64,000 bases of DNA from Oehlia diaphana (taxonomy: Eukaryota; Glomeromycota; Glomeromycetes; Glomerales; Glomeraceae): positions 168,353 to 232,352 of the forward strand of contig QZLH01000031.1 of NCBI GenBank assembly GCA_003833135.1. The letters are read 5' to 3'. Both the position numbers and the translations under genes were made by a program. The notes beneath the pieces were generated by a model that was not told where the DNA came from, ran no database searches, and saw nothing but the letters and a program-made list of their open reading frames with translations. Shown here piece after piece: positions 34,559 through 47,154 of the stretch (the first letter of the stretch is position 1; each line of letters opens with the position of its first letter).

Positions 34559-37256
34559 TTATCATTTTTTTTACATTTTTTTTTGTTTTTTTTTTTTTTT
34601 TTTTTTTTTTACAAGAAAAAAAAAAAGCAACAATATTTTCATTATTTAGTTTTATATGATTTCTTTTCCATTTAAGTATATATAACTATGCGGGCGAAAT
34701 ATTTTAAATTCCTAAAGAAGAAAAGAAACTATTCAATAATAGCATTTATTTTGTGCTTTTATTGTAATAGAAAGATTCAATTATTGTAAATATTATATTT
34801 AAATTTTAAATTTAGTTATAAATGCTAATATCTAAACTGAACAGTAAATTTATTACATCTTCTGTCAGTTTTTTCAAACAATTTATTTCTTCCATATTAT
34901 CCATTTACGTTCACCCTCTCCTTATTCATTTTATATAGATCAAACAACCAATATATTTTTTCATACGTTTATTATTATTATTATAAGAGCATTAAGATTT
35001 TATTATTATGAATAAGAACTATTTTGATTGTTCATATTCAAATTTTGGAAGGAATAATCTTTTATTTTATTTTTATTTTTTTATTATTTTCATTATTTTT
35101 TAATAATTTTTTTTTTTTTTTTTTCTATAATATTCTCATTTGTACAGTAATTTGCGATTTCATTAATAATAAAATAATTTTATTTTAGAAATTTTTAAGA
35201 ATATCTTATTCGAGAAATTTGTTTACAAGTAATGTCCTTTAATTTACAAATCGAAAACGCGTAAAAAGAGATGCAACTAGATAATAAAATCATTAGAAAT
35301 ACGTAATTATCTATCAATGAATGATTGAATTAATCAATTAATGCAATTTATTAATTTATTTTACACGCAGTTAAAATCCTTTGTCTGATTTTTGTACAAC
35401 CCAAATTATGAAACCTATTTGTTTCTTTTTCGAATTTTCGGTCAAGTCTTGTGATTATGTAATTCTGTACATTTTTTATAAAGAAAATTCTTGTGGAAGA
35501 AATTCTTTATGAATTTTGTTAATTCAAATACTAAATTCATGACATAAATTTGCTTAACGTAATATAATTTGTTTATCAGATACGAATTTTATGTACAAAA
35601 TAGGTAATAATAATAATAACATGGAAAACATGTTCAAGGATCGGAGAAAAAAATAAAATAAAATAAAAATTTCTTGCATGATCATATTTAATTTTTTTTC
35701 GGGTTTGTGACTCCATAACAACGGAATCATTAACTAAATAATTTTAATTTGTTCTATTACATATGATACTTTTATTTATTGTTAGTTTTACGATTGAGTT
35801 GTACAAAAAAACATCATGAAACTATTGTAATGTAATTATCCGTTAATTTTATGTTTCAAATCATTAAAATGTTACACGAGTATGATAAACGTGTATCATT
35901 TTTGAAACTCCTCCAAGTTTTTTTTTTTTAAAAAAAAAAATTAACGATCCAATCAAATAATCAGGATTTTCATTACATACTAATAAAAAAATTTTATTTT
36001 ATTTATTTTTTTTCTTTTTATTTTCTATGGAAAGATTACATGGAAACTTTTTAACAATATTTTAATATTTTACAATTATTAATATTATTAAAATGATAAA
36101 TACAAACTGGTTAAAATCAAAAAAAAAAAAAATTCAGTTAAAACAATTTATTTCTTATAGTTGTTTTATCACGCGTTAGAAATTTAAATTTTAAAAACGC
36201 GTTTCAAAGCAAATTAGTTTGGAATTTGTGTATCATTTTACGAATTTTTTTTTTATATAAACAACAAACAAATAAAATTACGTCATTAGCCACACTATCA
36301 CACGATGACGTAGTTATTGCTTAATTTCACCCACAATTAGAAATTTTAAATGATGATACAACAGGTTTATTATTACCTTGCATACAGCTTTTTTTTTTCA
36401 GAGTTTACTTTTTTACAAGAAAGTAAGTTTTATGCTTTATGACGAAATAATTTTTCAAAGTGGTACACCAATCGAAAAATTGACCCGGTCTTTCATGAAT
36501 CATGACAGGAAAACGATTTCCACGTAGAAATACTTTTTATTTTTAACTTGCATGAAAATAATATTTATGATGAGCAAATGTTTGGATTTTTTAACATAGC
36601 ATACATCAAAAATGCACATAAAAATAATCAATTATGAAAAAAACTAAAATCATACAATTGTGTTATATTAAAAAGATTTTTCTTAACGGATAACGTAACA
36701 AGTATATAGTTCGTTCAAGATTAGAATTATTCTGTAAGAGTTTTCTAAGTTTTCTAACAACGTACTATTCATTTTTCTTTTTCATAAAGAATATAAAGAA
36801 TTTTTTATGGGAACAAATCTTTTTTAACATATTAAAAAAATTTTATACTTGATAAGCGTAGTGACGTATTTTGCATCGGGATTTATATAATGAAACAGGA
36901 ATTTTCGTGTTAATAATAATAATATTTGCGATACAATGCGATTTTCCATTTCTGGTTAGAAATCACGCTTTTTCCTTACTTTTCGACTTTTTGTAAACGA
37001 AATATTTTGATACATTTAATTAAGATACGGATTATTAGGATTATTTAATATCATTTTATTTTTCATTGTTATTTTGAATTATTCATCAAGAAAACTTTGA
37101 ATTTTAAATAAAGTTGTTTTGCTGCAAGGATCATTAAACGTAAAATTCATTGAATTTCTTAATTTAGAAATTCCCGAGTTTCATCATAATAATAATAATA
37201 TCATTGGTTTGGAAATTTCGAATTAATAAGCAATTTGAATTCTATAATAAAGTAAT
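34559..37256. other. AT-rich gene desert downstream of AT-hook gene 1
   Basis: Long poly-T run at 34586-34610 and a T10/A11 palindrome near 35919-35940. No coding sequence was supported. Confidence 0.4.
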
Positions 37257-37590
37257 ATGTAAATATATGAAATATATGAAATATATGTGAAAATATACGT
37301 ATATGAAATATATGAAATATATGAAAATATTAAAATATGAAATATACGAAACTCTATAAAAATTTTCTGGGGAAAATTCCGACAAATGATCATTTTTTCT
37401 AGTTTTCATTCCAAAAAACTCCGATGTGATCAATTTTCTAAAAAATTAATTTTTATATGAAATATAAATGAAAATATTTGAGGAATATGAAATATATAGA
37501 ATATGATATATGAAATACTGTATATGAAAGTATGAAATATAGTATGACTGAAATATGAAATACAGTATAGTATTACAGTAATATAGTATT
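37257..37590. repeat. ATATGAAAT-type satellite-like tract
   Basis: Many imperfect copies of ATATGAAAT/ATATGAAAAT from 37257 to 37590. A MITE of the CGCTCTATAAAA family (37352-37457) sits inside the tract and splits it. Confidence 0.7.
37352..37457 (-). mobile_element. MITE-like repeat, CGCTCTATAAAA family, copy 2
   Basis: Starts CTCTATAAAAATTTTCTGGG. In reverse complement it matches the core of the 10725-10837 copy (TGATCA.ATCGGAGTTTTTTGGAATGAAAACTA and the second TGATCA sub-repeat). Opposite orientation to copy 1. Confidence 0.7.
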
Positions 37591-40500
37591 GAGGTACCAA
37601 TACGCAAATTTTAAAGTTCGTGATACCAAATATTTGATCTCGTGATTTATTCCACTATCACGTGCATCAAAAATAATACAGTTGGTCGTCATCAATCAAA
37701 TGATTCTCATTCTCGGAATACTTGTCGTGTCGTTTAGTATATGTTATATCACAAATGTGATTATTCTATGTGATTTTTCTTTAAATGCACAAAAGATAAT
37801 AACTGTCGTACAGACGTTTTGATCGTATGGGTACTAAAAAGTCGAGAACAAAAAAATTAATTTTTAATTAAGCATTAAGCATTACAAATGACATTCAAAT
37901 ATAGCCGTTTCACCTTCATTAAAAGTGTTTAATTATATCATTTTTGGTTTAGAAAATATCGAATACACGGGAATGAAATCTAAAAAGGCAAGATCGAAAA
38001 AAAAAGAAATGTTGGAACCAGAATAGTTTTCATATAAAACATATGAAAATTATATGTGTCCCGCATTTTGCTGCAAGCACGCAAGAAATTGCCGGTAATG
38101 TCCTGCATGCATTAGGTTTCTTTCCGATAATATTCCCCTAAGTCTTTTATATCCTTTCCAAACAGCCAATAATATAATTTTCGCACGTGATTCACAAAAA
38201 AACTTCTTTAAACCTCTTAACCAAATTTATTTTTTTACCGGTTTTTTTTGTTATGCATAACAATGTAAACTATGCTTTATCGCGAAAAAAAAATGAAATT
38301 TTAATCAGAACGATTCAGATATAAAATGAAAGGGTTTTCTCTAATCGAAAAACTACACACAGGATTTGTCTCATTCCTGAATCTGATTTATAAAAACTTT
38401 TTTTATTAAAAAAAAAAAAAAACTACTTTTTTTTTAACTCTTTAATGATGCATTGGATTTTGATTCAATTTGTTCAATGTATGTCAAAATGTGTAAATAT
38501 CTTGACCGAAAATGCGACATTTCTTCAACAAAAAACTTCTACAAATATTCCTTTAAGCGATCTAAATTTTCAAGACGCAAGGTTTGCCAAATATGAAATC
38601 ATTTGGTAAACTTGTAAATATTTTTTAATTATTTTAATAAGAAATTTTTTTATAAAATTTCTTTTATAAAAATCGATTTATATTATTATTTTATTTTTTT
38701 TTTTTTTATTCCTTTTTTCCTTTTGTATAAAATAACTAGTATTGTTGTAAAATATTCTCTCATTTTTTTTTTATTTTATTTTTTTTATTTTTTTAACAAA
38801 AAGTATTTTTAAGAAAAAAAAATTTTTAAAAAGTAAAAGTAAAAATAATAACGGCTACAAAATTTTTTATCAGTCGATATTTTTTTTATCGATTTTTCTA
38901 ATAACTTTCTTTTATAAACACCCTTAATTTTTTTTTTGAAATTTTGATTATCTTCCCGATCTTTTTTTTAAAAAAAAATTCTATTTCAAAAATTTGTATT
39001 TTTATTATGTACGGTATTTTAAAGCTGGCTTTGAATATTCTGTAAAAATTAATGATATATTTATCTTTTGAAAAAATTTCACACGAACGCATATGTTCAC
39101 ATACCTTTACATTCCTTTTTATTTTTATTATTATCCTTAAAATACCGGAAATACCGGTTTCTGATTTTTTTTTTTTCACGCGTATTTACATAATCCATTC
39201 ATTGAAATATTATTATTATTTTATTATTTTTTTTTTATATTATTTAGTTTTTTTTTTATATTGTAATACGCAGTTTTTCTATCATCTCTCCTTATTACCC
39301 TTTATTGTTAACCCATTTTTTCTTTTGATGTAGTCATATGGTCTCGGGCCAATTTCCAATTCAGATACTTGGCATGACATAAATCACTCTTTTTTTTCAT
39401 TAAAATATGCAATTTAAAGGCCATATGACCATAAAAAAAAAACTTGATGTAAATAACAACAAAAGTATTTTATAATAATAAAAAAAAAAATGTACGAATC
39501 TTATTCGTAAATGCAAATTACACAATAATGAATATATATATATATATATATATAATATGAATAATAAATTAAAAACTATACATTAAAAAATGAAAGTTAT
39601 TGTTTTTCTTGTGATAAAAAAAAAAAAAGAAAAAGAAAAAGAAAAATGTTGAATGTGACAGAGAAAAAAATTTTTTGGTTTTGATCGACTAATTGAAACA
39701 ATAATTGTTATTTCCGGAGACAATGAAATTAAAAATATCATTATTTATGTGTCTTACAAATTACAAAATTGGCCTGGTCTCTTTCATAAATTTTCCTATT
39801 TTGATTAATCAACCTAATTTTGGTTTCTTTTAAAAAAAAAGAAATTGTAAAATGATTGAATTTATTGTTCTTTCGGAAAATATTTTACAAAGATAATGTT
39901 CGGGAGTTTTTTTTTTAAAAAAAAAAGAACTAAAAATAAAAAAAGGATTATTTAGTTTTTTTTTTTTTTTGACATAGGGATTGGTTAAATCTCCGATACA
40001 GCGCATTAATACTATTTGATGTGACTTGTTAAAAATTTTCATTTTTGATCAACCCACTTTAACCCATAATATTCTCTTTTTCGAACTTACAAACTTTTTT
40101 TCCTGTTTGAAATCATGTAATTTATCGCTCATTCAAATGGAATGAAAAGGTTTAAATTTCGCATGCAATTGCATTATCGTTGATCATATGCCTTTAAATG
40201 GTGAACCTTTTTACGAAAAGTTCCTTATATTCTTGGTAAACTCATTTTCGTAGGTTTCGAACTCTTCTTTTCTTGTAAAAAAAACATGTGAAATATTATT
40301 TATTAATAACTAGGAAAAATATTATATATAATGAAGGTAGTATCGTCTCGAAAGTGCATTTTTTGAAAGCCATATTGCATTAAAATTTTTTGACAATCAA
40401 GTGGTGTTACACGCATTTTTTTTTTTTCAAACTTAAAAAATATTGTGGTTTCAAGTCTAACTTTTTAATCATAAATCATTGAAAGAATAATAAAAAATGA

Positions 40501-40912
40501 TTAACCTATCGTTATTGTTTTGATATCATTGAACCTGTTATATATTTTACACAATAGAAGATTTTTTTTTATTTTTATTTATGATATTCTTTTTTTTTTT
40601 TTTTCCTTCTCTTGATCTGTATATGAATTTGCCAAATTATACAAATATGCAAATGAATTGTTCTTTTTAAAAGGAAATATTATTTAAAATAAATGAAAAA
40701 AAAAAAGATACGATTCCTTTCTTCAGCCTAAATAAATAATAACTTAGCCACAAAGGTTCGTACTTGACCTTTGGCTTTATAATTAAGGTTTTATATAAGA
40801 AAAGGAAATTACTATATATATATTATATTATATTTATTATATTGTATTAAAATTATATTGTACTCTCTCTTGGAAAAGTCGCGTTTTTTGTTTCTCATCA
40901 TATTTATACGAG

Positions 40913-40951
<39 letters not shown>

Positions 40952-41278
40952 TTTTTTTTTTTTTTAAAAAAAAAAATACAATTAATAATTGTTTATTGTT
41001 CTTAAAAATCGATTTATTAAATATTATGCATTCATGCATATGGTATGATTGAAGAATATATCACATTAATCACGTACGGACGATCCATGTCACGATAAAA
41101 TTACCGGAAAAAAGTTCGAGTTTATCACGTGTACAATAGTAACAAATCGTTACGTACTATAGTTTTTTTTTTTTTTTATTTCCGCAGTGTGATAGTATGT
41201 AGGGTCCCGGTAATTTGTACTGTAACTCGGTTCATTTTGTAATATTTCCGCAGTGTGATAACCCATTTTTGAATATAG
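37591..41278. other. AT-rich gene desert
   Basis: No gene supported. Contains a (TA)n at about 39534-39553, a (TTTA)n at about 40916-40948 and T-tract/A-tract junctions near 39907, 38948 and 40950. GTCATATGG at 39332 and CCATATGAC at 39421 form a short inverted repeat about 90 bp apart. Confidence 0.4.
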
Positions 41279-41451
41279 ATCCATAAAAAAAATTTTATCT
41301 GTTATTTCTGTAAAAACTCCGTAAAAATAAGCTTTTCACGGATCCATTAACGGAAAAATGCAAACAATTCGATAAATTCCGTTATTACTGTAATTCGAGC
41401 TTTTTACGGAAATCATGGAATATAAAAAACGGATCAACTTTTTTTATAGGG
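41279..41451. mobile_element. Probable 170-bp MITE
   Basis: Left CCATAAAAAAAATTTTATC...GTAAAAACTCCGT pairs with the inverted right end CCTATAAAAAAAGTTGATCC...CGTAAAAAGCTCG. The inverted repeats are imperfect but span about 60 bp. Just upstream, TTTCCGCAGTGTGATA occurs twice (about 41182 and 41247). Confidence 0.55.
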
Positions 41452-41592
41452 TTTTGTTAGATCTTAATTCTAATATTTCCTAAAAAATGCATAGAGCAAA
41501 GGATATGTTGATAAAGTTCACTCCATTTAACTTTAGTTTAATTATTAGCTTTTAAATAATAGTTATTGGTTATGGTGGATAAAATATCGTGT

Positions 41593-41828
41593 CACCCCGA
41601 ATTCCGATAAATGATCTTTTCTCAAACGGTATTCCTCCGTCCTAGTCCTCTCCTCTTTCTTTCTTGCCTCACTCAGTTAACTTTTATCGAATACAGCGGT
41701 ATTTTGACACAGACTCACCTTCATGCTATAACTACTGTACTTTTCTTCGGTCACATTGAGGAAGGCATTTTATTCCAAAAAAAACTCCGATATGTGATCA
41801 ATTTTCTAAAAAATTTTTTATAGAGCGG
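41593..41828 (-). mobile_element. MITE-like repeat, CGCTCTATAAAA family, copy 3 with internal insert
   Basis: The right end AATTTTTTATAGAGCG is the inverse of the left end of copy 1. Matching blocks are ATTCCGATAAATGATC at the left and TCCGATATGTGATCAATTTT at the right. About 120 bp of unrelated, GC-richer sequence lies between the two blocks. Confidence 0.6.
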
Positions 41829-41834
41829 TCATTC

Positions 41835-42454
41835 AAGTTGAATTACATCTACTCTATTTACTCTAAAAATTATAATAAGAATTGGCCATTATATTTTAAA
41901 TTTTATTGAAAATTTAAATTTTCAATAGAGAACTTTAGGTATTATCATAACATTAAAACAATTTGTTTAATCGCCTACCATGATTTTTAGTACATTATTA
42001 TAAACTATAAAGTATTATTATTAAAATCAATAAAATAATTGATAAGTTACATATATTTTACAAACATATTAAACATATTTTACATCTATCTATTATTAAT
42101 AAATTATCAAGTTAAAGAATAAATTATAATCTTGAATTTTATTATGATCAAAAAATTTGGCGTAAATAATTTGATGATGATCTACAAATGATCAGCAAAT
42201 GCCGGCCGGCTAAATGTGCATAGCTTTCTAATCATTTCATTAATTTTGATGATACTTTAAAAGCAATAATGTGCCATAAATTATAACAAACAATTATATT
42301 AAAAATTAAAAGCATCGATGAACAAATTATTTAATTTTTTATTAATACCTAATGATCTCTATTGAAATCTTAAATTTTCTAATAAAATTTAGAATATAAT
42401 GGCCAATTCTTATTAAAATTACTTATAATTTTTAGAATAAATGGAATTCAACTT
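41835..42454. mobile_element. 620-bp element with about 100-bp terminal inverted repeats
   Basis: Left AAGTTGAATTACATCTACTC...AAGAATTGGCCATTATATTT pairs with the inverted right end AAGTTGAATTCCATTTATTC...AAGAATTGGCCATTATATTC. The similarity runs through TAAATTTTATT and on to TCAATAGAG. No ORF is inside. Confidence 0.8.
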
Positions 42455-42843
42455 ATACAGGTTATTATTAAAAAAAAAGTTTACATATGACCATATTTGC
42501 GCAATAGTTATACGAATTTAAAGGTGCCCGGTGACTTATTGGTGGGCTGTACATACATATAAATTATGAAATATAAAAATATAAAGATAAAATATCCACT
42601 ATCCGCCCAACACAAAATTCATCAAATGGAAGTTATATGCTTGTAATGGATAAACCGATAAAGCAGATATGGATTTAAGAAAATATTCACAACAAACTCA
42701 GAATCAACTTACATGGAATGAAAGAATAAAACCAATTAAACGTGATTTGTCAATAGAAACGTTTGTCTACATGTTATAGGCTAACTATTAGTAGATTTAC
42801 CAGATTACGTTATCTTTATTTGTAACAATGATAATGTAATTTT

Positions 42844-43043
42844 CCAGTGAAATTCAAAATACCGGAATCTCGATATAACGGATCATAAGTAAAATTTTGA
42901 TATATCGCAATTGGAATCTGGAACAGATTATCATAACGTATAATTAATTTACCCCTGATATATCGGAATTCTTGATATAACGGATTTTTGACAAATTTTA
43001 CTAATGGAACGGATGGTTCCATTATATCGAATTTCATTGTGTA
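42844..43043. mobile_element. 200-bp pogo/Tigger-like MITE
   Basis: Left CAGTGAAATTCAAAATA and inverted right CACAATGAAATTCGATATAA, with repeated CGATATAACGGA and GATATATCG motifs inside. Internal blocks GTAAAATTTTG and CAAATTTTAC are also inverted. The CAGTGAAA...GATATAACGGA consensus resembles pogo-type ends from memory. Confidence 0.6.
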
Positions 43044-45169
43044 CATTAATATTGGTGATGGCTTTTTGGACTATTGAACATTGGGACATTTGAACTATTG
43101 GACTTTGTATAATGATCCAAATCCCCATTTTATTTAACTATTGGGCTTACAATCAATTCCAATTGTCACTTCTTAGTACTATTACTAAATGTCATTAAAA
43201 AAAGTTTGTTTTTATACATATATATTTTTTGAAAAAAAAAAGTTGTTTGGTTATATATTACAATGAAGAGACATCCAAATAATAATAATAATTTTTTTTT
43301 CGAAAAAAAAAATCAAACGGATTAGATTTTATTATAATGCAAGAATTAAAAAATTTGGCCTAAATTAATGGCATATTAATCATAATTCGGCTGAAATTAG
43401 TCTAATCGGTCTTTTTTTTTTAAAAAAAAAAAATCCACGTGAACAAGGTCTAATTGGTCTTCAATAATTAATGCTATTCGGGCACGTGACATATATCCTA
43501 AACCTAATAGGCTAATACTAAGAATCGAGAGTATGGTCATGTGTTTGAACGTTCCCTCATATCCTCAAAATTCTGGCCAACATTAAACCAAATCACGTGA
43601 TTAGTTACGAATTTTTCCTTGTCGCCGCAGCATTAACGCATTAAACAATCTAACGATAAATAAATTCAAAGGTTGTAAAGAATAAAATCCTTGAAATTTT
43701 TAAATATTGAATTATATTATTGATTGGTTACACATAGAAAGTACGAGATTGAATCATATTATGTCAATATTATTATCCGCAGAAACTGAACAATTATCCA
43801 GCAAAGAAGAAAAGAGAGAGAGATTCTAGAAGTATACAGATCGTTCTTAAATTGGGACGTCATTTAAGTTTTAAGCTTTTGCAGTTTTTGTAAAAAAAAA
43901 GACGTACGTTTTGACCTAGCCAAATTTCTAAAACTCAATGGATCATGTGACAGATATGTATTCTCGGTTTTATTAGTTTACCAACTTTGGCATTATAAAC
44001 AATCTTTATTTGGAATAATTTTGAAATATTATATGTGCAAGTAGAAAGTATTTCATTAAACTTCCATAAATGAATTCTATAATGAAATTTGAAACATTTT
44101 TGACAGTTAAAGAGTTTCATAGGAGAAATTGTGGAAAAATGTAACTTTGAATGATCCGCAAAGAAATTTTTCTTTGAAGAACCCATATATATGTTCGATT
44201 TGATAAGGGACAATATTTCAATTTTCAATCAAAAAAATTTTATGATACACAAAGTAAAATATAATTCTGCGGAATTCACTGCAGAAATACTTTGACCTTT
44301 AAGTCACACAAAATAAATTTATTTGGATATTTAGAAAGCCGAATTTGAATTTATAATGAAACATCATAAGTTTATCAAGAAACTTTCATAGGATTTAAAA
44401 AATATTGGTAATTTAACCAATTTATATTTAATGATTAATTGCATGAAATTTTTATATATATCAATTTTAAAATTTATGAAATTTCTGTTTACAAACGGTT
44501 TATAAAATCCGTAAACAAGTTTCATTAATTTCATTGATGAAAATCCATATTGGTTTTAATAATGAGATTCATTAATAATTAAACAACTAAAATTTTTTAT
44601 TGGACTAACTTTAACAAGTATTTCGGCTGATACTAATTATTATTATTATTATTTATTAATTTTTTGAAAAAAAAAAAATTATCAAAAATATTTGTTGGTG
44701 TGAATATTTTTTCTTTTGATTTAGATAATCAAATGAAGAAAAAAAAAATTTTAAACAATTATGGCTCGTAAATATTATAAATAATAAATATTAAAAAATG
44801 TTTATTTTTTGTTTTTTTTTTGTAATTATTAACTTAATATTGGTAGTTTATTGCCTCTTTTTTTCAACGGCGATTCTTTTTCTTTTTCTATTGTTTTTAT
44901 TTTTAGTAAAAAAAAATATTGACTAATAAATTCTTTTTTTCTCAGGTGACGGATTTTATAAAAAAAACAAAAAATCTTTATTAGTTTTTATTAAAACAGC
45001 TACTCTTTATCTTCATTTTCTCAGGTGATTCTTTCTTAAAAAAAACTCAAAAAAAAAAACCCCCAAACATCTATTATATATATACAGTAGATTATCGTGT
45101 GATTTTTTTAATCCCGCCTCAAAATAAATAATCATGCACAAAATTGAAATAATACTCAATCGGAATATT
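43044..45169. other. AT-rich stretch without a supported gene
   Basis: TCACGTGA/CACGTGAC-type motifs occur at about 43481 and 43592. Open frames such as 43935-44228 (minus) have no family-like motif and are treated as chance. Confidence 0.4.
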
Positions 45170-45928
45170 TATATGCTTATGATGATGATTTTTTTGGCGT
45201 TTGCTTCGACATACACAATGTATTCATTAATTCGTTAAAAAGATTTTCGTGGCTATTATTGCTGTAACTATTTTCTATTTATTGGAGAAAACAAAACAAT
45301 GCGGCGAAAGATAATACTCCACACACTCAGGTTTATTAAAGCCATCAAAATATTCATCGGGTATGATTGATAATGAGTCGTTCTCAGTCATTATTATCTG
45401 CAAATAGATTTGAAACTTTGTAAAAGAAGATTTTCACAATATCTTGGCGGTTACTTCCTATAAAACAAAGACTTTTGAAACCAACCCGCCACAAGGGATC
45501 TGCAGAAAATACTGTAGCACAATAATCCCAAATTACTCTCCATAAATGATTTTCCGAAAAACTTATTGTGCCGTTTCTTTTTGATCGTCCTAATTAGTTC
45601 CCAATTCATTTACATTGTTTTGCCTCAATTATTTGAAAGGAAAAAAAAAAAAAAAAAAAAAAAAAAAGATTTTCAACAGGTGCTTATGTACATTCTTCTT
45701 TAACAACAACAATCCCGCGGGAAAAATTTCGTCATTATGAAGTACGAATATGAAATAAAACAAAAAACGATGCAGGATTATCGCACGTGTTAATACTGCA
45801 CATATAGCATTCACAATTATAACTAATTGTTTACATTTTACATATCCCGATTGAAAATGTGAACCGTCTCCGTAATCTATGATATCATAAACAGGTTGAT
45901 TTTCATCATATTTTATGTTTGGTTCCAT
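45170..45928 (-). CDS. Candidate spliced gene or gene relic, splicing unresolved
   Basis: Four coding-like pieces lie in order on the minus strand. (1) From ATG 45928: MEPNIKYDENQPVYDIIDYG, DGSHFQSG, then a hydrophobic stretch. (2) After CTAATTAG near 45594: NGTISFSENHLWRVIWDYCA and FSADPLWRVGFKSLCFIG. (3) After TTTGCAG near 45396: MTENDSLSIIPDEYFDGFNK. (4) After AAAATAG near 45255: NNSHENLFNELMNTLCMSKQ, TPKKSSS and a stop. A 50-nt GTATTA...ATAG intron would join pieces 3 and 4 in phase, but the joins 1-2 and 2-3 need weak donors. Either a real gene with exons I mis-delimit or a decaying repeated-family copy. Family not recognised. Confidence 0.4.
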
Positions 45929-47049
45929 GAGTTATGTTAAAGATTCATTTAAAATATTTTAAATATGCACTCTAATAGAAATATAACAAAGAAAATTTTC
46001 ACATATGGTATGTCCATTAGTGGCTCGGATTTTGTACGAGTCACAAGCGACAATCATGTGATAGCTTTTAAATATAGGATTTCTGTTTTAAAAAAAATGA
46101 AACAAATTTAAAACGACAAAATTATTAATATAATTATGACATGCTTTCTTTGTTGATAAATGATAATTGATTAAAAGATAAGATTTAAAGAAAACAAAAT
46201 AAATAAAAAAAAATTGCTGCGCTGTACATGTTTGTCAAAAAAGAATTTTGATTCTGTACATAGCTGCGGTTGAGTTGATTTAACAAAAAAATGATAATAT
46301 GCTACAAATACAAAACTAAAGAAATAGGTCTGAATTTTTAATATCTCGTAAAGTGAATAATATTACAATATCATACGGGTGTTTCGGAACGAATTTGGAC
46401 CAAGTACCGAGTTCCGAGCGCAGGAAATAAACCAGTATTTTTTAAAATTCAAGTAGGAATATTCAAGTAGAACAACGTGGTTGAAAAGAATATTATATTG
46501 CCAAGTCGGAAATTTTTTCCGAAAAAAAAAAAATACATATTTACTAAAAATACTAGCGAGTCAAAAGATAATTAAATATATATATATATAATATAAATAT
46601 ATATAAATAATGTACATATAATTATATGCGTAATATACAGCATATAAAATAGTAAATCAATTTTAATGCCTTTATAGGATGGAATTCAAATAATAATAAT
46701 AATAATATTAATAATAAATGATTTTTTTTACTATTGAGACAATAAAAGGAAACAAATTATTGCAAGGTTCAAGTAAAGAAGAAAAATGCTTGTATCCTCT
46801 AAAATGATCTAAAAATATAAAGTAAACTACAAGTCGAACTGTAATAAATAATTAATTACTAAAAAAGCTATTCAATAATTCAAACAATGAAAATTCTTTT
46901 CTCATTTACGATTATATTGCTAAAAAATAACAACAATACATAATTTTTTTTTTTTCTTTTATAATAATTTTCAGTTTACATAAAATTGGGCATTAATTGT
47001 TTATTTTAAATAAATAATATAAATAAATTATTTGTGTAACCCTTTCTTG
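45929..47049. other. Upstream desert of AT-hook gene 2
   Basis: AT-rich, with short TA and AAT microsatellites (about 46570 and 46690). No coding sequence. Confidence 0.4.
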
Positions 47050-47058
47050 TATATAAAG
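47050..47058 (+). promoter_or_regulatory. TATA-like box upstream of AT-hook gene 2
   Basis: TATATAAAG about 100 nt before the ATG at 47155, with a pyrimidine-rich stretch following (TCACTCCAACATCTTCC). Confidence 0.45.
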
Positions 47059-47154
47059 TCTGAAAGTTTGCTTCCTAGTCACTCCAACATCTTCCTTCAA
47101 AATATTTCATTTTTTTTATAAAAAAAAAAATAAAATAAACGAAATTTAATAAAA

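Noticed and set aside
37242..37433. Minus-strand frame rich in IYFIYF
   Set aside because: By-product of the ATATGAAAT satellite-like tract.
39052..39333. Plus-strand 93-codon hydrophobic frame
   Set aside because: Phe/Ile/Tyr-rich, produced by T-rich DNA; no start context or homologous motif.
40916..40948. (TTTA)n considered as CRISPR-like or regulatory array
   Set aside because: Simple microsatellite with no spacers.
42816..43046. Minus-strand 76-codon frame
   Set aside because: Lies entirely within the pogo-like MITE and its flanks; repeated motifs are TIR DNA.
43935..44228. Minus-strand 97-codon frame
   Set aside because: No motif, composition typical of chance frames at this AT content, no splice partners.
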